DNA of 64,000 nt from Paracoccus onubensis (GTDB taxonomy: Bacteria; Pseudomonadota; Alphaproteobacteria; Rhodobacterales; Rhodobacteraceae), in assembly GCF_003591515.1 (NCBI RefSeq), contig NZ_QZCG01000004.1, positions 62,001-126,000 of the forward strand. The letters run 5' to 3'. A program made the translations under genes and the position numbers. The notes beneath the pieces were generated by a model. That model saw nothing but the letters and a program-made list of their open reading frames with translations. It was not told the origin of the DNA and did not search any database. Below are positions 19,484 to 28,969 of this stretch, one piece after another (position 1 is the first letter of the stretch; every line of letters starts with the position of its first letter).

Positions 19484-20269
19484 TCAGGCGTTCAACAACT
19501 CAAGCGCCTGACGGTGAAGAAGTTCCGACGCAGCCGCAATGACCTGCCCACCGGAAGCGGCAGAGCCGCCCTGCCAATCAGTAACGATTCCTCCTGCCGC
19601 TTCGACAACGGCCAGAGGTCCGGCAATATCATAGGGCTGCAACCCCGCTTCAATCACCAGATCCACCTGCCCAAGCGCAAGCAGGGCATAGGCATAGCAG
19701 TCAAGCCCATATCGCGTCAGCCTGACCCGGTTTGCCACATGCCCGAATGCTTCACCCTCATCCGGGGTGCCGATCTCGGGAAAGGTCGTCAACAGCGTCG
19801 CCTGCCCAAGCTCTACGCCCTGCCGCACAGCAAGCGGCTTCTGGCCCGAGGGACCGGTAAAGCGCGAAATACCCAATCCGCCCTCGAAACGCTCACCGAT
19901 ATAGGGCTGATCTACCATGCCGTAACGGATGGAATCGCTATCCTTCAGACCGATCAGGACGCCCCAGCTTGTCGCACCGCAGATGAATGCGCGAGTGCCA
20001 TCAATCGGATCGAGGATCCAGGTCAACCCGCTGCGCCCCTCGCTAAGGCCATATTCCTCGCCAAAAACCGAATCGTCGGGGCAACGCCGGGACAATACCT
20101 CGCGCATCGCCTTTTCGGCGGCACGGTCGGCAACCGTCACCGGGTCGAAATCCGCCGGACGCTTATTGTCGGCAGCAAGATTCCGGTCACGGAAATGCGG
20201 CAGGATCGCCTGCCTTGCCGCATCCGCCATTTCATGCGCCGTATCTATGATCCGTTGCGCGTCCTGCAT
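19484..20269 (-). CDS. hisN: Inositol monophosphatase family phosphatase, probably histidinol-phosphatase
   Basis: Mg2+-dependent phosphatase of 261 residues. Metal motifs are FGEEYG (near residue 70), the diagnostic WILDPIDGTRAF (near 84-95) and the C-terminal GLQPYDIAGPLAVVEAAGG. The DPIDGTRAF-IxG form and SWGVLIGL resemble HisN-type histidinol-phosphate phosphatases more than SuhB. Expected role is the penultimate step of histidine synthesis, but an inositol-1-phosphatase role cannot be ruled out without phylogeny. It starts the run hisN-mgtE-cyclo-ligase. Confidence 0.78.
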   Translation of the reverse strand: MQDAQRIIDTAHEMADAARQAILPHFRDRNLAADNKRPADFDPVTVADRAAEKAMREVLSRRCPDDSVFGEEYGLSEGRSGLTWILDPIDGTRAFICGATSWGVLIGLKDSDSIRYGMVDQPYIGERFEGGLGISRFTGPSGQKPLAVRQGVELGQATLLTTFPEIGTPDEGEAFGHVANRVRLTRYGLDCYAYALLALGQVDLVIEAGLQPYDIAGPLAVVEAAGGIVTDWQGGSAASGGQVIAAASELLHRQALELLNA

Positions 20270-20365
20270 GGATGCCTCCGCCGCTCTGCCCCGTAATGAC
20301 GGTTTAGCGTCAATGGCTTACGGCTTCCAGCCCCGGCGAAACGCCGGTCATCGGAATTTCACAAA

Positions 20366-20722
20366 TCAGGCGACGTTGGAAAGCACCCGCGCCAGCTCAA
20401 AAATCTGCCGCCGCTGCGCCTCGGGAATCGAATAATATGCACGTACGAGCTGCAATGCTTCCTTGTCAGCGAGGATATCCCCCTCGACTTCAGCCATCGC
20501 ATTTTCGTGCAGTCCTTCGAAAAAGAAATTCACCGGAACGTCAAGTGCATGCCCAATGTCCCACAGGCGAGATGCCGAAACCCGGTTCATCCCGGTTTCG
20601 TATTTCTGGATCTGCTGAAATTTGATCCCGACCTTATCCGCAAGCTGTTGCTGAGTTACCCCGATCATCCACCGACGATGACGAATCCGCTTGCCAACAT
20701 GGACATCTACACTGTGTTTCAT
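20366..20722 (-). CDS. XRE-family helix-turn-helix regulator
   Basis: 118 residues. An N-terminal HTH_3 domain (VGKRIRHRRWMIGVTQQQLADKVGIKFQQIQKYETGMNRVSASRL, residues 9-53) is followed by a short helical tail with ALQLVRAYYSIPEAQRRQIFELARVL. The layout is typical of small chromosomal Rhodobacterales regulators, not phage repressors, and no phage genes are near. The AT-rich 177-bp gap to the divergent oxidoreductase gene is a likely control region. Targets are unknown. Confidence 0.85.
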   Translation of the reverse strand: MKHSVDVHVGKRIRHRRWMIGVTQQQLADKVGIKFQQIQKYETGMNRVSASRLWDIGHALDVPVNFFFEGLHENAMAEVEGDILADKEALQLVRAYYSIPEAQRRQIFELARVLSNVA

Positions 20723-20899
20723 TGTAAACCCTCACTACAATCCCAAATTGAACTACGCATAGCCGCGCAATCTACGGCTGTTAGCTCGGAAAGCATACCA
20801 AAAGCTGAATGAAAATACAGAAAAAGTTATCTGACTTGAATCGCCTTTAATATACTTGTGTAATTCAATGAAATAATACTGCTTTTCGCCGAGGTGAAC

Positions 20900-21868
20900 A
20901 TGCCCGAAACAATCAGTGCCGCAAGCGTGAATTCTTATGGGCAGGATCCCGCTATAGAGGAGCTTTCGCCACCAATTCGCTCGCAGGACGAAGTTCTGCT
21001 GCGCATGCATTGCGCTGCACTGAACTTCGCGGATCTGCTGCAGGCACGGGGTGAATATCAGGAACGGGTCCAGCCGCCCTTCGTTCCGGGGCTGGAAGGT
21101 GCGGGCGAGGTTCTCGAGGCGCCGGACGGCAGCGGGCTGATCCCCGGAGACCGGGTTGCGGTCTGCTATTCAGGTACACTGGCCCAGATGATCGCGGTGC
21201 CTCAAGACGCCTGCATAAAGATCCCCCGCCGGATGAGTTTCGAACAGGCCGCCGGCTTTCAGATCGCCTATGGTTCCAGCCATCTGGCATTGACCGGATT
21301 AGCGCGATTGCAGCCGGATGAAACGCTGGTGGTATTGGGCGCGGCAGGCGGAGTCGGACTGACCGCGGTCGAAATCGGCCATGCCCTCGGCGCGCGGGTC
21401 ATTGGCGTGGTCCGCGGCGCGGACAAATTGCAGACCGTCACGGATGCCGGGGCGGAGATGGTGATCGACAGCGCCGAGTGCACCGATCTCAGGGCCGAGC
21501 TTCGCAAGGCAGGCGGCGTTCATGTCGTCTACGATCCGGTGGGCGGTACAGCAGGAAAACAGGCCTTCGGGGCGTTAAGGCGCGGGGGCCGCTTCCTCGT
21601 CATCGGCTTCGCCTCGGGAACGCCTCCGGAATTGCCGCTTAACCACGCGCTCGTTAAAAATATCGCCATTCACGGCTTCTACTGGGGCGGTTACCGCGAA
21701 TTGAATCCGACAGCATTGCGACAAAGCCTAGAAGAGCTGTTTGCGCTGTTTGACAAGGGAAAACTCACCCCCGTCGCCGGAGAGATCCTGCCGCTGTCAC
21801 GGCTGGCCGACGGGTATGAGATGCTGCGCAGCCGCAAAGCTGTCGGTAAAATTCTCATCAGCATGTAA
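20900..21868 (+). CDS. NADPH:quinone oxidoreductase-type medium-chain dehydrogenase
   Basis: About 322 residues. The GroES-like N-domain (LLRMHCAALNFADLLQARGEY, PFVPGLEGAGEV) is followed by a Rossmann domain with VVLGAAGGVGLTAVEIGHALGARVIGVV and the quinone-oxidoreductase signature VHVVYDPVGG. Structural zinc cysteines are absent, as in zinc-free QOR members. ATG at 20900 follows GAGG by 5 nt; a GTG at 20894 overlaps that site and is rejected. It diverges from the XRE gene. The exact substrate (quinone, enoyl or acryloyl compound) is unknown. Confidence 0.87.
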   Translation: MPETISAASVNSYGQDPAIEELSPPIRSQDEVLLRMHCAALNFADLLQARGEYQERVQPPFVPGLEGAGEVLEAPDGSGLIPGDRVAVCYSGTLAQMIAVPQDACIKIPRRMSFEQAAGFQIAYGSSHLALTGLARLQPDETLVVLGAAGGVGLTAVEIGHALGARVIGVVRGADKLQTVTDAGAEMVIDSAECTDLRAELRKAGGVHVVYDPVGGTAGKQAFGALRRGGRFLVIGFASGTPPELPLNHALVKNIAIHGFYWGGYRELNPTALRQSLEELFALFDKGKLTPVAGEILPLSRLADGYEMLRSRKAVGKILISM

Positions 21869-21966
21869 AATGCTGCAAATATCGCGCCTTCCGAGGTTGA
21901 TTCACGGCGGGTTCCTGCCAATATAACTGCCATGACCTCTATGCCATATTTACAGGGGAGATATTG

Positions 21967-22713
21967 ATGGCAGACTACAACACTTACCGCACCGCGCAGG
22001 GCGTCGGCACCCGCTCAGCGGTGATCGATCAGGGCCTGCGGGCCTATATGAACCGCGTGTATGGGCTGATGTCGGTCGGAATGCTTGTGACCGCCATCCT
22101 TGCCTGGGGCACCAACATGCTGGCGGTCGCGCCCGATGGTCAACTGACATCGCTTGGCGTGACGATCTATCAAACGCCGCTCAAATGGGTGATCATGTTC
22201 GCTCCGCTGCTGGTCGTCTTCGGCTTCGGCGCCGCGCTGAACCGCCTGTCAGTTCAGGCCGCGACCATGGTATTCTATGGTTTCGCCGCCTTGATGGGCA
22301 TCTCGATCAGCTGGATCTTCATCGCCTATACGAATTTCTCGATCGTTCAGACCTTCCTTGTCACGGCCATCTCATTCGCTGGCTTGTCGCTTTGGGGTTA
22401 TACGACCAAGAAAGACATCTCCGGCTGGGGCAGCTTCCTGATCATGGGCGTGATCGGGCTGATCGTCGCCTCGATCGTCAATATCTTCCTGCAGTCCAGC
22501 GGGCTGCAATTCGCGATCTCGATCCTCGGCGTACTGATCTTTGCGGGGCTGACCGCCTACGACACGCAGAACATCAAGAACACCTACCTGCGGATGGCGG
22601 ATTCGGACAGTTCACTCTTGGCCAAGACGGCAATCATGGGTGCTCTGCAGCTGTATCTGGACTTCCTGAACCTGTTCATGTTCCTGCTGCAGTTCCTTGG
22701 CAACCGCGAATAA
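21967..22713 (+). CDS. Bax inhibitor-1 / YccA family membrane protein
   Basis: 248 residues with seven predicted membrane helices, starting after YMNRVYGLMSVGMLVTAILAWG. The UPF0005 signature region DTQNIKNTYLRMADSD and the end LQLYLDFLNLFMFLLQFLGNRE are characteristic. Relatives act as pH-sensitive calcium leak channels or interact with membrane proteases; the bacterial role is uncertain. The ATG at 21967 follows GGGGAG by 7 nt. Followed by a good terminator, so it is the last gene of its transcript. Confidence 0.92.
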   Translation: MADYNTYRTAQGVGTRSAVIDQGLRAYMNRVYGLMSVGMLVTAILAWGTNMLAVAPDGQLTSLGVTIYQTPLKWVIMFAPLLVVFGFGAALNRLSVQAATMVFYGFAALMGISISWIFIAYTNFSIVQTFLVTAISFAGLSLWGYTTKKDISGWGSFLIMGVIGLIVASIVNIFLQSSGLQFAISILGVLIFAGLTAYDTQNIKNTYLRMADSDSSLLAKTAIMGALQLYLDFLNLFMFLLQFLGNRE

Positions 22714-22734
22714 CCGCTCCCTATTCAAACACGC

Positions 22735-22763
22735 AAAGGCCGGGCGATCGCCCGGCCTTTTTC
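22735..22763 (+). terminator. Intrinsic terminator after the Bax inhibitor-1 gene
   Basis: AAAGGCCGGGCG-ATCG-CCCGGCCTTTTT forms a strong stem with a U-run on the plus strand, 22 bp after the stop codon. Confidence 0.85.
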
Positions 22764-22855
22764 ATGCGCAACTGACAGGTCACTGATGCACCCCACCCGA
22801 TCCATTTCTTTTTCAGCTCAACATCCTGCGGAGGGAGTCGTCACTGAAACGACAA

Positions 22856-22875
22856 CGGGGGCGCAAAGCCCCCGC
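22856..22875 (-). terminator. Possible terminator after lpd
   Basis: CGGGGGC and GCCCCCG pair around a short loop 25 bp past the lpd stop. On the minus strand it is followed by TTGTCGTTT, a poor U-run, so termination would be partial. Confidence 0.4.
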
Positions 22876-22898
22876 CACGTCACCAACAGGACAAAAGC

Positions 22899-24290
22899 TC
22901 AGAAATGGATCGCTCTGCCATAGGCATCCAGAACGGACTCATGCATCATCTCTGACAGGGTCGGATGCGGGAAGACCGTTTCCATCAATTCGGCTTCGGT
23001 CGTCTCAAGCGTGCGGCCGATGACATAGCCCTGAATCAGTTCCGTCACCTCTGCGCCGACCATATGCGCGCCCAGAAGCTCGCCCGTCTTCGCATCGAAC
23101 ACCGTCTTGATCATCCCCTCCGGCTCGCCAAGCGCAATCGCCTTGCCGTTGCCTACAAAGGGAAAACGCCCGACCTTTACGTCATGCCCCGCCTCTTTCG
23201 CCTGCGCCTCGGTCATGCCAACGCTGGCAACCTGCGGATGACAATAGGTGCAACCGGCAATCGAATCAGGCTTGACCGGATGCGGATGCTGCCCGGCGAT
23301 CAGTTCGGCCACCATAACGCCCTCATGACTGGCCTTATGCGCAAGCCAGGGCGCGCCGGCCACATCACCAATGGCGTACAGCCCCTCGACCCCGGTGCGG
23401 CAATATTCGTCGGTCACGACATGGCTACGGTCGATCTTGACGCCAAGCTCTTCCAGACCCAGCCCCTCGACATTACCGACGATGCCGACCGCCGAAATCA
23501 CGGTATCGAATTCCTGCTTTTCGGTTTTGCCTCCCGCCTCGATATGAGCGGTCACCTTCGCGCCAGCACGGTCAAGCTTCTTGACGGAAGCCTTTTCCCT
23601 GATCTTCATGCCCTGCTTGACGAATTGTTTCTTCGCAAAGGTACTGATCTCGGCATCCTCGACCGGCAGCACACGGTCCATGACCTCGACCACGGTGGTA
23701 TCCGCGCCCAGCGTGTTGAAAAAGCTGGCGAATTCGATTCCGATCGCACCCGAGCCGATCACCAGCAGCTTTTTCGGCATATGCGGCGGCTTCAGCGCGT
23801 GCTTGTAGTTCCAGACCAGTTTTCCGTCCGGCTCAAGCCCCGGCAATTCCCGCGCCCGCGCGCCCGTCGCCAGAACAATGGATTTCGTCGTCACCTCTTC
23901 GGTGCCCTTGTCAGTCTTGACGGTGATCTTTCCCTTACCGGTGATCTTCGCCTCGCCCATGATGGTCGTGACCTTGTTCTTCTTGAACAGATGCCCAATC
24001 CCGCCCGTCAGTTGCTTGGCCACACCACGAGAACGTTCAACCACCTTGTCCAGATCGAAGCCGATCTTGTCGGCACTAAGACCGAAATCCTTGGCCCGGT
24101 GCATCAGGTGAAACACTTCGGCGCTGCGCAGCAGGGCTTTGGTCGGGATACAGCCCCAGTTCAGGCAGATACCGCCCAGATGTTCGCGCTCGATACAGGC
24201 CACGTTCAGACCAAGCTGCGCGCCCCGGATCGCGGCGACATAACCGCCCGGCCCTGCGCCGATCACCACCATATCGAAATTCTGAGCCAT
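22899..24290 (-). CDS. lpdA: Dihydrolipoyl dehydrogenase (E3)
   Basis: Flavoenzyme that reoxidises dihydrolipoamide in pyruvate, 2-oxoglutarate or branched-chain dehydrogenase complexes. 463 residues. FAD motif VVIGAGPGGYVAA, redox disulfide C42/C47 in GGICLNWGCIPTKALL, NAD motif VIGSGAIGIEFASFF, and the C-terminal His-Glu base in FPHPTLSE. The NWGC form of the disulfide motif is common in alphaproteobacterial PDH/OGDH-associated copies. No E1 or E2 gene is adjacent, so its complex cannot be assigned from context. Confidence 0.94.
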   Translation of the reverse strand: MAQNFDMVVIGAGPGGYVAAIRGAQLGLNVACIEREHLGGICLNWGCIPTKALLRSAEVFHLMHRAKDFGLSADKIGFDLDKVVERSRGVAKQLTGGIGHLFKKNKVTTIMGEAKITGKGKITVKTDKGTEEVTTKSIVLATGARARELPGLEPDGKLVWNYKHALKPPHMPKKLLVIGSGAIGIEFASFFNTLGADTTVVEVMDRVLPVEDAEISTFAKKQFVKQGMKIREKASVKKLDRAGAKVTAHIEAGGKTEKQEFDTVISAVGIVGNVEGLGLEELGVKIDRSHVVTDEYCRTGVEGLYAIGDVAGAPWLAHKASHEGVMVAELIAGQHPHPVKPDSIAGCTYCHPQVASVGMTEAQAKEAGHDVKVGRFPFVGNGKAIALGEPEGMIKTVFDAKTGELLGAHMVGAEVTELIQGYVIGRTLETTEAELMETVFPHPTLSEMMHESVLDAYGRAIHF

Positions 24291-24370
24291 CCGGTCCCCC
24301 GCTTACTGAAGATAGTTCAGCGTTAAACCATTATCTCATAGGCGGCAAGCGCAGCCGGGGAGGAGTTCCG

Positions 24371-25687
24371 TCAAACTGTATCCGAAGACTCCGCGTCATC
24401 CGGTTTCCGCTCTGCAAGTGGCTCGGCCTGTCCGTCTCCGCTTTCGTCGGAAGGGGTATCGGATTGCGCCTCGTCCAGAGCCGCCTCGACAACCAGCGCC
24501 GTGGCATTGGTGCCAATGGCGGCATAACTGCCCTGTTCGTCTGCGGTCAATGCCGGGCGCCTGGTCATCCGCCACGCCGCATAGGCGGTCACCGCAACCA
24601 GAAGGACACCCATGTAAATCCAGTATCCGTCCGGCCCCGTAACCCCCATCAGCCAACCGGTGATGATCGGACCGCCCAACGAGCCAAGCCCGTAGATAAA
24701 CAAAAGCCCCGCCGAGGCTGCAGCCATATCGGATTGATCCAGATAATCGTTCGTATATGCCAGCAACATCGCATAGATCGGATGCGATACGCCGCCAAGC
24801 ACCGCGCCGGCCAGAACCAGCCCCGCACCGCCCGGTTGAAGAACCACGACGAAAACTGTGGTCAACGCGCCGGTTGCGGCAAGAAGCATCACCAGTTTGC
24901 GGCGGTCATACCGATCCGACACCCATCCCAGCGGGTATTGCAGCACCAGTCCCCCAGCATATATCGCCGCCACGAAAATCGAGATCTCGGCGACCGACAG
25001 CCCAACCCTTGCGCCCCAGACCGCCGACATGCCTGCAAGCGCTGCGAATACGCCTCCCATCAGGAAGACCCCCACGCAACCAAGAGGCGACGCACGGTAA
25101 AGCCGGGAAAAGGACATCCGTTTGATCGTCTCGAACCGGGGAGCCGGTCGGGCCGACAGCAGGATCGGCGTGAAAGCCAGCGACACCAGCACCGAAGGAA
25201 TGGCGAATAACAGGAACCCGGCCGGATCACCGACATTCAGCAATGCCTGCGCCGCGACGATCCCCAGAAGCTGCATGATCATATAGGCGGCCAGCGTCTT
25301 GCCGCGATTCTCATTGGTCGAGGATTCGTTCAGCCAGCTTTCCGCGGTGATATAGACACCGCAGAAGCAGAACCCGATCAGGAAGCGCAAAATCGTCCAT
25401 GAAATCCAGTTCGGTCCGATGGCAAAAAGCACCAATATCGCCGAGATCATCGAGCCCAGGGCGGCAAAGACCCGCACATGGCCGACATTGTGGATGATAT
25501 TGGGTACGATCAGGCTGCCCAGCAGGAAACCGCCGTAATATCCGGACATGACGACGGACATATGGAACGTGCCGATATGTTCGATCTCGCCCCGGATACC
25601 CAGCAAGGTGCCGTGCATCCCGTTACCCACCATCAGGAAGAGAACGCCCATCAACAGGGGCCATGTGCTGCGCATTACCGACGTCAT
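24371..25687 (-). CDS. Major facilitator superfamily transporter
   Basis: 438 residues with about 12 helices and a long acidic cytoplasmic tail (DEAQSDTPSDESGDGQ...). Motif-A-like loop GWVSDRYDRRKL after helix 8 and the segment ITAESWLNESSTNENRGKTLAAYMI place it with YcaD-like MFS members. The start at 25687 has GGAG 11 nt upstream; the extension to 25753 adds an unrelated N-terminus. The substrate is unknown. It lies 89 bp after queA and 80 bp before lpdA, both on the same strand. Confidence 0.87.
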   Translation of the reverse strand: MTSVMRSTWPLLMGVLFLMVGNGMHGTLLGIRGEIEHIGTFHMSVVMSGYYGGFLLGSLIVPNIIHNVGHVRVFAALGSMISAILVLFAIGPNWISWTILRFLIGFCFCGVYITAESWLNESSTNENRGKTLAAYMIMQLLGIVAAQALLNVGDPAGFLLFAIPSVLVSLAFTPILLSARPAPRFETIKRMSFSRLYRASPLGCVGVFLMGGVFAALAGMSAVWGARVGLSVAEISIFVAAIYAGGLVLQYPLGWVSDRYDRRKLVMLLAATGALTTVFVVVLQPGGAGLVLAGAVLGGVSHPIYAMLLAYTNDYLDQSDMAAASAGLLFIYGLGSLGGPIITGWLMGVTGPDGYWIYMGVLLVAVTAYAAWRMTRRPALTADEQGSYAAIGTNATALVVEAALDEAQSDTPSDESGDGQAEPLAERKPDDAESSDTV

Positions 25688-25776
25688 GCCGACACCCGCT
25701 CCAGTAATATCGAATCGATCAGACCAAGCGATCGCCCCTAACTGCGAACGCAACGGTTTGCCAGTGGGATTCGCGC

Positions 25777-26823
25777 CTAGGGTAACAGAAGCGATGCGTC
25801 TCCATAACTGAAGAATCTGTATTCTTCGGAAACGGCATGCGCATAAATCTGTTTGATTTTATCGATCCCCATAAGCGCGGAAACCAGCATGAGCAGAGTC
25901 GATTTCGGCAGATGGAAATTGGTCATCAGCCCATCGCTCACCCGGAATTGATAACCGGGATAGATGAAAATCTCGGTCGAACTGGCAAAGGCCTGCATCC
26001 GGCCTTCTGGATCGGCCGCTGATTCGATCAATCGCAAGGCCGTTGTCCCGACCGGAATGACCCTTCGTCCTTCGGCCTTCGCGGCGTTGATCCGGGCGGC
26101 GGCCTGATCGCTGACCTCTCCCCATTCGGCATGCATCCGGTGCGTGGTCACATCCTCGACCTTGACGGGAAGGAAGGTGCCGGCGCCCACATGCAGGGTG
26201 ACGTGAACGAACTCGACGCCACGTTCTTCCAAAGCTTTCAGCAGAGGCGTATCGAAATGCAGGCTGGCAGTTGGCGCAGCGACCGCGCCTTGCCGCCTTG
26301 CCCAGACGGTCTGGTAATCCCGGTGGTCCTGCTCATCCGGTGCGCGCAATGAGGCGATATAGGGTGGCAGCGGCATCGCCCCCACTTTGGCCAGTGCCGC
26401 ATCGAAAGCGTCACCCTCGGCATCAAAGCGCAGACGCAGGCTTCCCTCGGCAATCTCGGCAACCGTTGCGGATAGCGCATCGCCGAAACTGATCACTTCT
26501 CCTTCGCGCAATTTCCGCAACGGCCTTGCCATCGCGTGCCAGCCATCGGCGGCGGGTTCCAGAAGTGTTACCTCGACTTTCGCCACCACCTCGCCTTGCC
26601 CGGTCTGACGCCGGCGCACGCCCGTCAGTCTTGCCGGAATCACCTTGGTGTCGTTCAGCACCAGCAAGTCACCCGCACGCAGGATCTGCGGCAGATCGAA
26701 GACATGCCGGTCCGCAATCCTCCCGCCTTCGGCAAGCAGCAGACGCGCCGAACTTCGCGGCCGCGCGGGACGGGTCGCAATCAGGTGTTGAGGCAGGTGA
26801 AAATCGAAATCCGACAGGTTCAT
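25777..26823 (-). CDS. queA: S-adenosylmethionine:tRNA ribosyltransferase-isomerase
   Basis: Transfers and isomerises the ribose of SAM onto preQ1-tRNA to give epoxyqueuosine. 348 residues, the usual length. Family marks are [24 protein letters not shown] at the start, [39 protein letters not shown] near the middle, and [18 protein letters not shown] near the end. No tgt gene is adjacent. It diverges from bfd across 142 bp. Confidence 0.95.
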   Translation of the reverse strand: MNLSDFDFHLPQHLIATRPARPRSSARLLLAEGGRIADRHVFDLPQILRAGDLLVLNDTKVIPARLTGVRRRQTGQGEVVAKVEVTLLEPAADGWHAMARPLRKLREGEVISFGDALSATVAEIAEGSLRLRFDAEGDAFDAALAKVGAMPLPPYIASLRAPDEQDHRDYQTVWARRQGAVAAPTASLHFDTPLLKALEERGVEFVHVTLHVGAGTFLPVKVEDVTTHRMHAEWGEVSDQAAARINAAKAEGRRVIPVGTTALRLIESAADPEGRMQAFASSTEIFIYPGYQFRVSDGLMTNFHLPKSTLLMLVSALMGIDKIKQIYAHAVSEEYRFFSYGDASLLLP

Positions 26824-26965
26824 ATCCGGGCTTTTGCTCCGCTATGTCTGCCCGGTCAAGATAGCTGGACAAAAGCCGATAGCGGTAATGTGAAAAGCTA
26901 AGTGAAAAACTTGGTCTTTACATACCCGACAAGTTTGATAAGTGTTTCTGGTACAGGAGCCTTTC

Positions 26966-27259
26966 ATGATCGTTTGCCACTGCACACAGATTTCGGATCA
27001 CGACATCCACGCCGCTATCGACTGGATGCGCGCCTCGGATCCGCAAACGATCATCACACCGGGTAAAATCTATCACGCCCTGGGAAAACGTGCAGATTGT
27101 GGCAGTTGCATGCCGCTGTTTCTGGACACCATGCGCCACTGCGATAATCTGGGTGTCGCCCCGCCGATTTTGCGGGCAGCATCAGGCAGCATGGAGGGCC
27201 ACCCAAATGAAGGGCGACGCAAAAGTCATCGAATATCTCAACGCCGCACTGCGGTCTGA
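26966..27259 (+). CDS. bfd: Bacterioferritin-associated ferredoxin
   Basis: [2Fe-2S] protein that docks on bacterioferritin and supplies electrons to release stored iron. 97 residues. The four cluster cysteines are C4 and C6 (MIVCHC) and C45/C48 (ADCGSC), in the Bfd layout. The ATG at 26966 follows GGAG by 7 nt. The last 17 codons overlap the start of bfr in another frame, so the charged tail ([20 protein letters not shown]) is probably not conserved. Co-transcription with bfr fits a shared iron-mobilisation role. Confidence 0.9.
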   Translation: MIVCHCTQISDHDIHAAIDWMRASDPQTIITPGKIYHALGKRADCGSCMPLFLDTMRHCDNLGVAPPILRAASGSMEGHPNEGRRKSHRISQRRTAV

Positions 27260-27692
27260 ATTGACGGCGGTCAGCCAGTATTGGCTGCATTATCGCCTGC
27301 AAGAAGATTGGGGTTACGGTAAGATCGCAAGCAAATCGCGTGCAGAATCAATCGAAGAAATGAACCATGCGGATCGTCTGATCCAGCGAATCATCTTTCT
27401 CGAAGGTCACCCGAATCTCCAGAAACTCGACCCGCTGCGAATCGGGCAGAGCCTCAAGGAGACGCTCGAGGCCGATCTTGCGGGGGAACATGACGCGCGC
27501 ACCCTGTATATCGAAGCGCGCGATCACTGCGAGAAGGTCGGGGATTATGTCAGCAAGCAGCTGTTCGAAGATCTGATCGCCGATGAAGAGGGTCATATCG
27601 ACTTCCTCGAAACCCAGCTCGAGCTTTACGGAACAATCGGGGCCGAAAATTACGGCCAGCTCAACGCCAGCCCTGCGAACGAAGCCGAATAA
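27207..27692 (+). CDS. bfr: Bacterioferritin
   Basis: Haem-containing 24-mer that oxidises and stores iron. 161 residues. Ferroxidase ligands are all present: E18, E51, H54, E94, E127 and H130. Haem ligand M52 sits in EEMNHAD. The ATG at 27207 has GGAGG about 9 nt upstream, inside bfd; the product begins [15 protein letters not shown], as expected for the family. It overlaps bfd by 53 bp in a different frame. A clear terminator follows at 27783. Confidence 0.96.
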   Translation: MKGDAKVIEYLNAALRSELTAVSQYWLHYRLQEDWGYGKIASKSRAESIEEMNHADRLIQRIIFLEGHPNLQKLDPLRIGQSLKETLEADLAGEHDARTLYIEARDHCEKVGDYVSKQLFEDLIADEEGHIDFLETQLELYGTIGAENYGQLNASPANEAE

Positions 27693-27782
27693 AACCGTTC
27701 CGGCCGGGCTCCGGGAACGGATGCAGGCGCTGGATTTATGAAATCTGCAAAACAGGTCCGGTGCTCAAGCCACCGGATCACA

Positions 27783-27811
27783 ACGGTCGTGCCTCGCGCA
27801 CGGCCGTTTTT
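27783..27811 (+). terminator. Intrinsic terminator after bfr
   Basis: ACGGTCGTGC and GCACGGCCGT pair around a short loop, followed by TTTTT on the plus strand, about 90 bp after the bfr stop. Confidence 0.8.
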
Positions 27812-27988
27812 GTTGCACGCCGCATCCCGCAGGCACTGCAATTCCGGAACTCGATAAAATTGTATTATTTCTCGGACTTATGACGCGGTTTTCTTCACGA
27901 ACCGTCAACCACCCCTCGATAGAACCGATCTCGAACAGAAGTCGTGGGGATACCCAGCCCGGTCAGAAGGCCATGTTACCGAAACTCT

Positions 27989-28008
27989 GGCGGATAATTC
28001 GCCTTTTT
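27989..28008 (+). promoter_or_regulatory. Hairpin plus U-run in the fliC leader
   Basis: GGCGGA (27989-27994), loop TAA, TTCGCC (27998-28003), then TTTTT. It ends 2 nt before the fliC ribosome-binding site AGGA at 28011. It could be a small attenuator or an RNA target of FlbT, which in Caulobacter binds the flagellin mRNA leader. The rest of 27812-27988 is fairly AT-rich leader; I could not identify a convincing promoter there. Confidence 0.45.
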
Positions 28009-28022
28009 ACAGGATAATGTGA

Positions 28023-28949
28023 ATGACCAGCATTCTGACCAATAACGGCGCCATCGTCGCGCTGCAAACGCTGAAAAACACCAACAAGATGTTGGGCATA
28101 ACCCAGCGTGAAATCTCGACCGGCAAGCGCATCAACACCGCCGCCGACGGTTCGGCCATCTGGGCCGTCGCCAAGACGATGGAGACCGACCGCGATGCTT
28201 TCAAGACGATTCAACAGGGCCTTAATGTCGCATCAAAGGTTGTCTCGACCGCGGTTGAAAATGCCAATGGCATCGTCGATGACCTGAAAATCATCAAGGA
28301 TCGCCTGACAGCTTCGTCCAATTCTGATCAGGATGTGGCAAAAAACTGGGACGAGATCAGCGAACTGATTGACGGAATCAAGGCCAAGATCGATTCGTCG
28401 CAAATTAACGGCGTGAATCTGCTGAACACGGGTGGAACCGGCGGCGATCCGGCAACACAATATACCGTTCTTGCCTCTCTTGACCGCAGCTATGGCGCAA
28501 CAACTACCGGTCATACGGCGATCGTCGTCCAGTCCCAGGACTTTACTACCGCAGTCTACGACAAACTGGCGGCATGGACCAAGCCAACCACCTCCAAGGC
28601 GGCTGAAGCACTTATCAGTGGGGCCGTCGATCACGCAGTCGACGCGACCACCGGGAAGGTAACGTCAACTGTTACGGCCGATACCGATACCAGCGTCGAA
28701 GCCTTGATCGAATTCTCGATCAACGCCGCTGCGAAACTCGGCGCGAAACAACACCGCATCGAAGCGCAGGAAAAATCGGTAGGTCAGATCAAGGACAACC
28801 TGACCTCGGGCATCGGAGCATTGGTCGACAGCAACCTGGAAGAGGCCTCGGCCCGCCTGCAAGCCCTGCAGACCCAGCAGCAGCTTGGCATCCAGTCACT
28901 GTCCATCGCCAACCAGGCGCCGGGCGCGGTTCTGGCCCTGTTCCGCTAA
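28023..28949 (+). CDS. fliC: Flagellin
   Basis: Filament subunit exported by the flagellar apparatus. 308 residues. Conserved N-terminal D0/D1 helices (ILTNNGAIVALQTLKNTNKMLGITQREISTGKRINTAADGSAIWAVAKTM) and C-terminal D0/D1 (GALVDSNLEEASARLQALQTQQQLGIQSLSIANQAPGAVLALFR) flank a variable centre at about 135-225. No signal peptide, as expected. The ATG has AGGA 8 nt upstream. flaF and flbT follow, the standard alphaproteobacterial flagellin control pair. No basal-body genes are in the window. Confidence 0.95.
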   Translation: MTSILTNNGAIVALQTLKNTNKMLGITQREISTGKRINTAADGSAIWAVAKTMETDRDAFKTIQQGLNVASKVVSTAVENANGIVDDLKIIKDRLTASSNSDQDVAKNWDEISELIDGIKAKIDSSQINGVNLLNTGGTGGDPATQYTVLASLDRSYGATTTGHTAIVVQSQDFTTAVYDKLAAWTKPTTSKAAEALISGAVDHAVDATTGKVTSTVTADTDTSVEALIEFSINAAAKLGAKQHRIEAQEKSVGQIKDNLTSGIGALVDSNLEEASARLQALQTQQQLGIQSLSIANQAPGAVLALFR

Positions 28950-28969
28950 CCGGAACCCCCTCAAGAACC

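Noticed and set aside
27989..28002. Sigma-54 promoter (GG-N10-GC) for fliC
   Set aside because: Spacing fits, but transcription would start inside or after the ribosome-binding site, and flanking consensus bases are missing. The hairpin reading is better.
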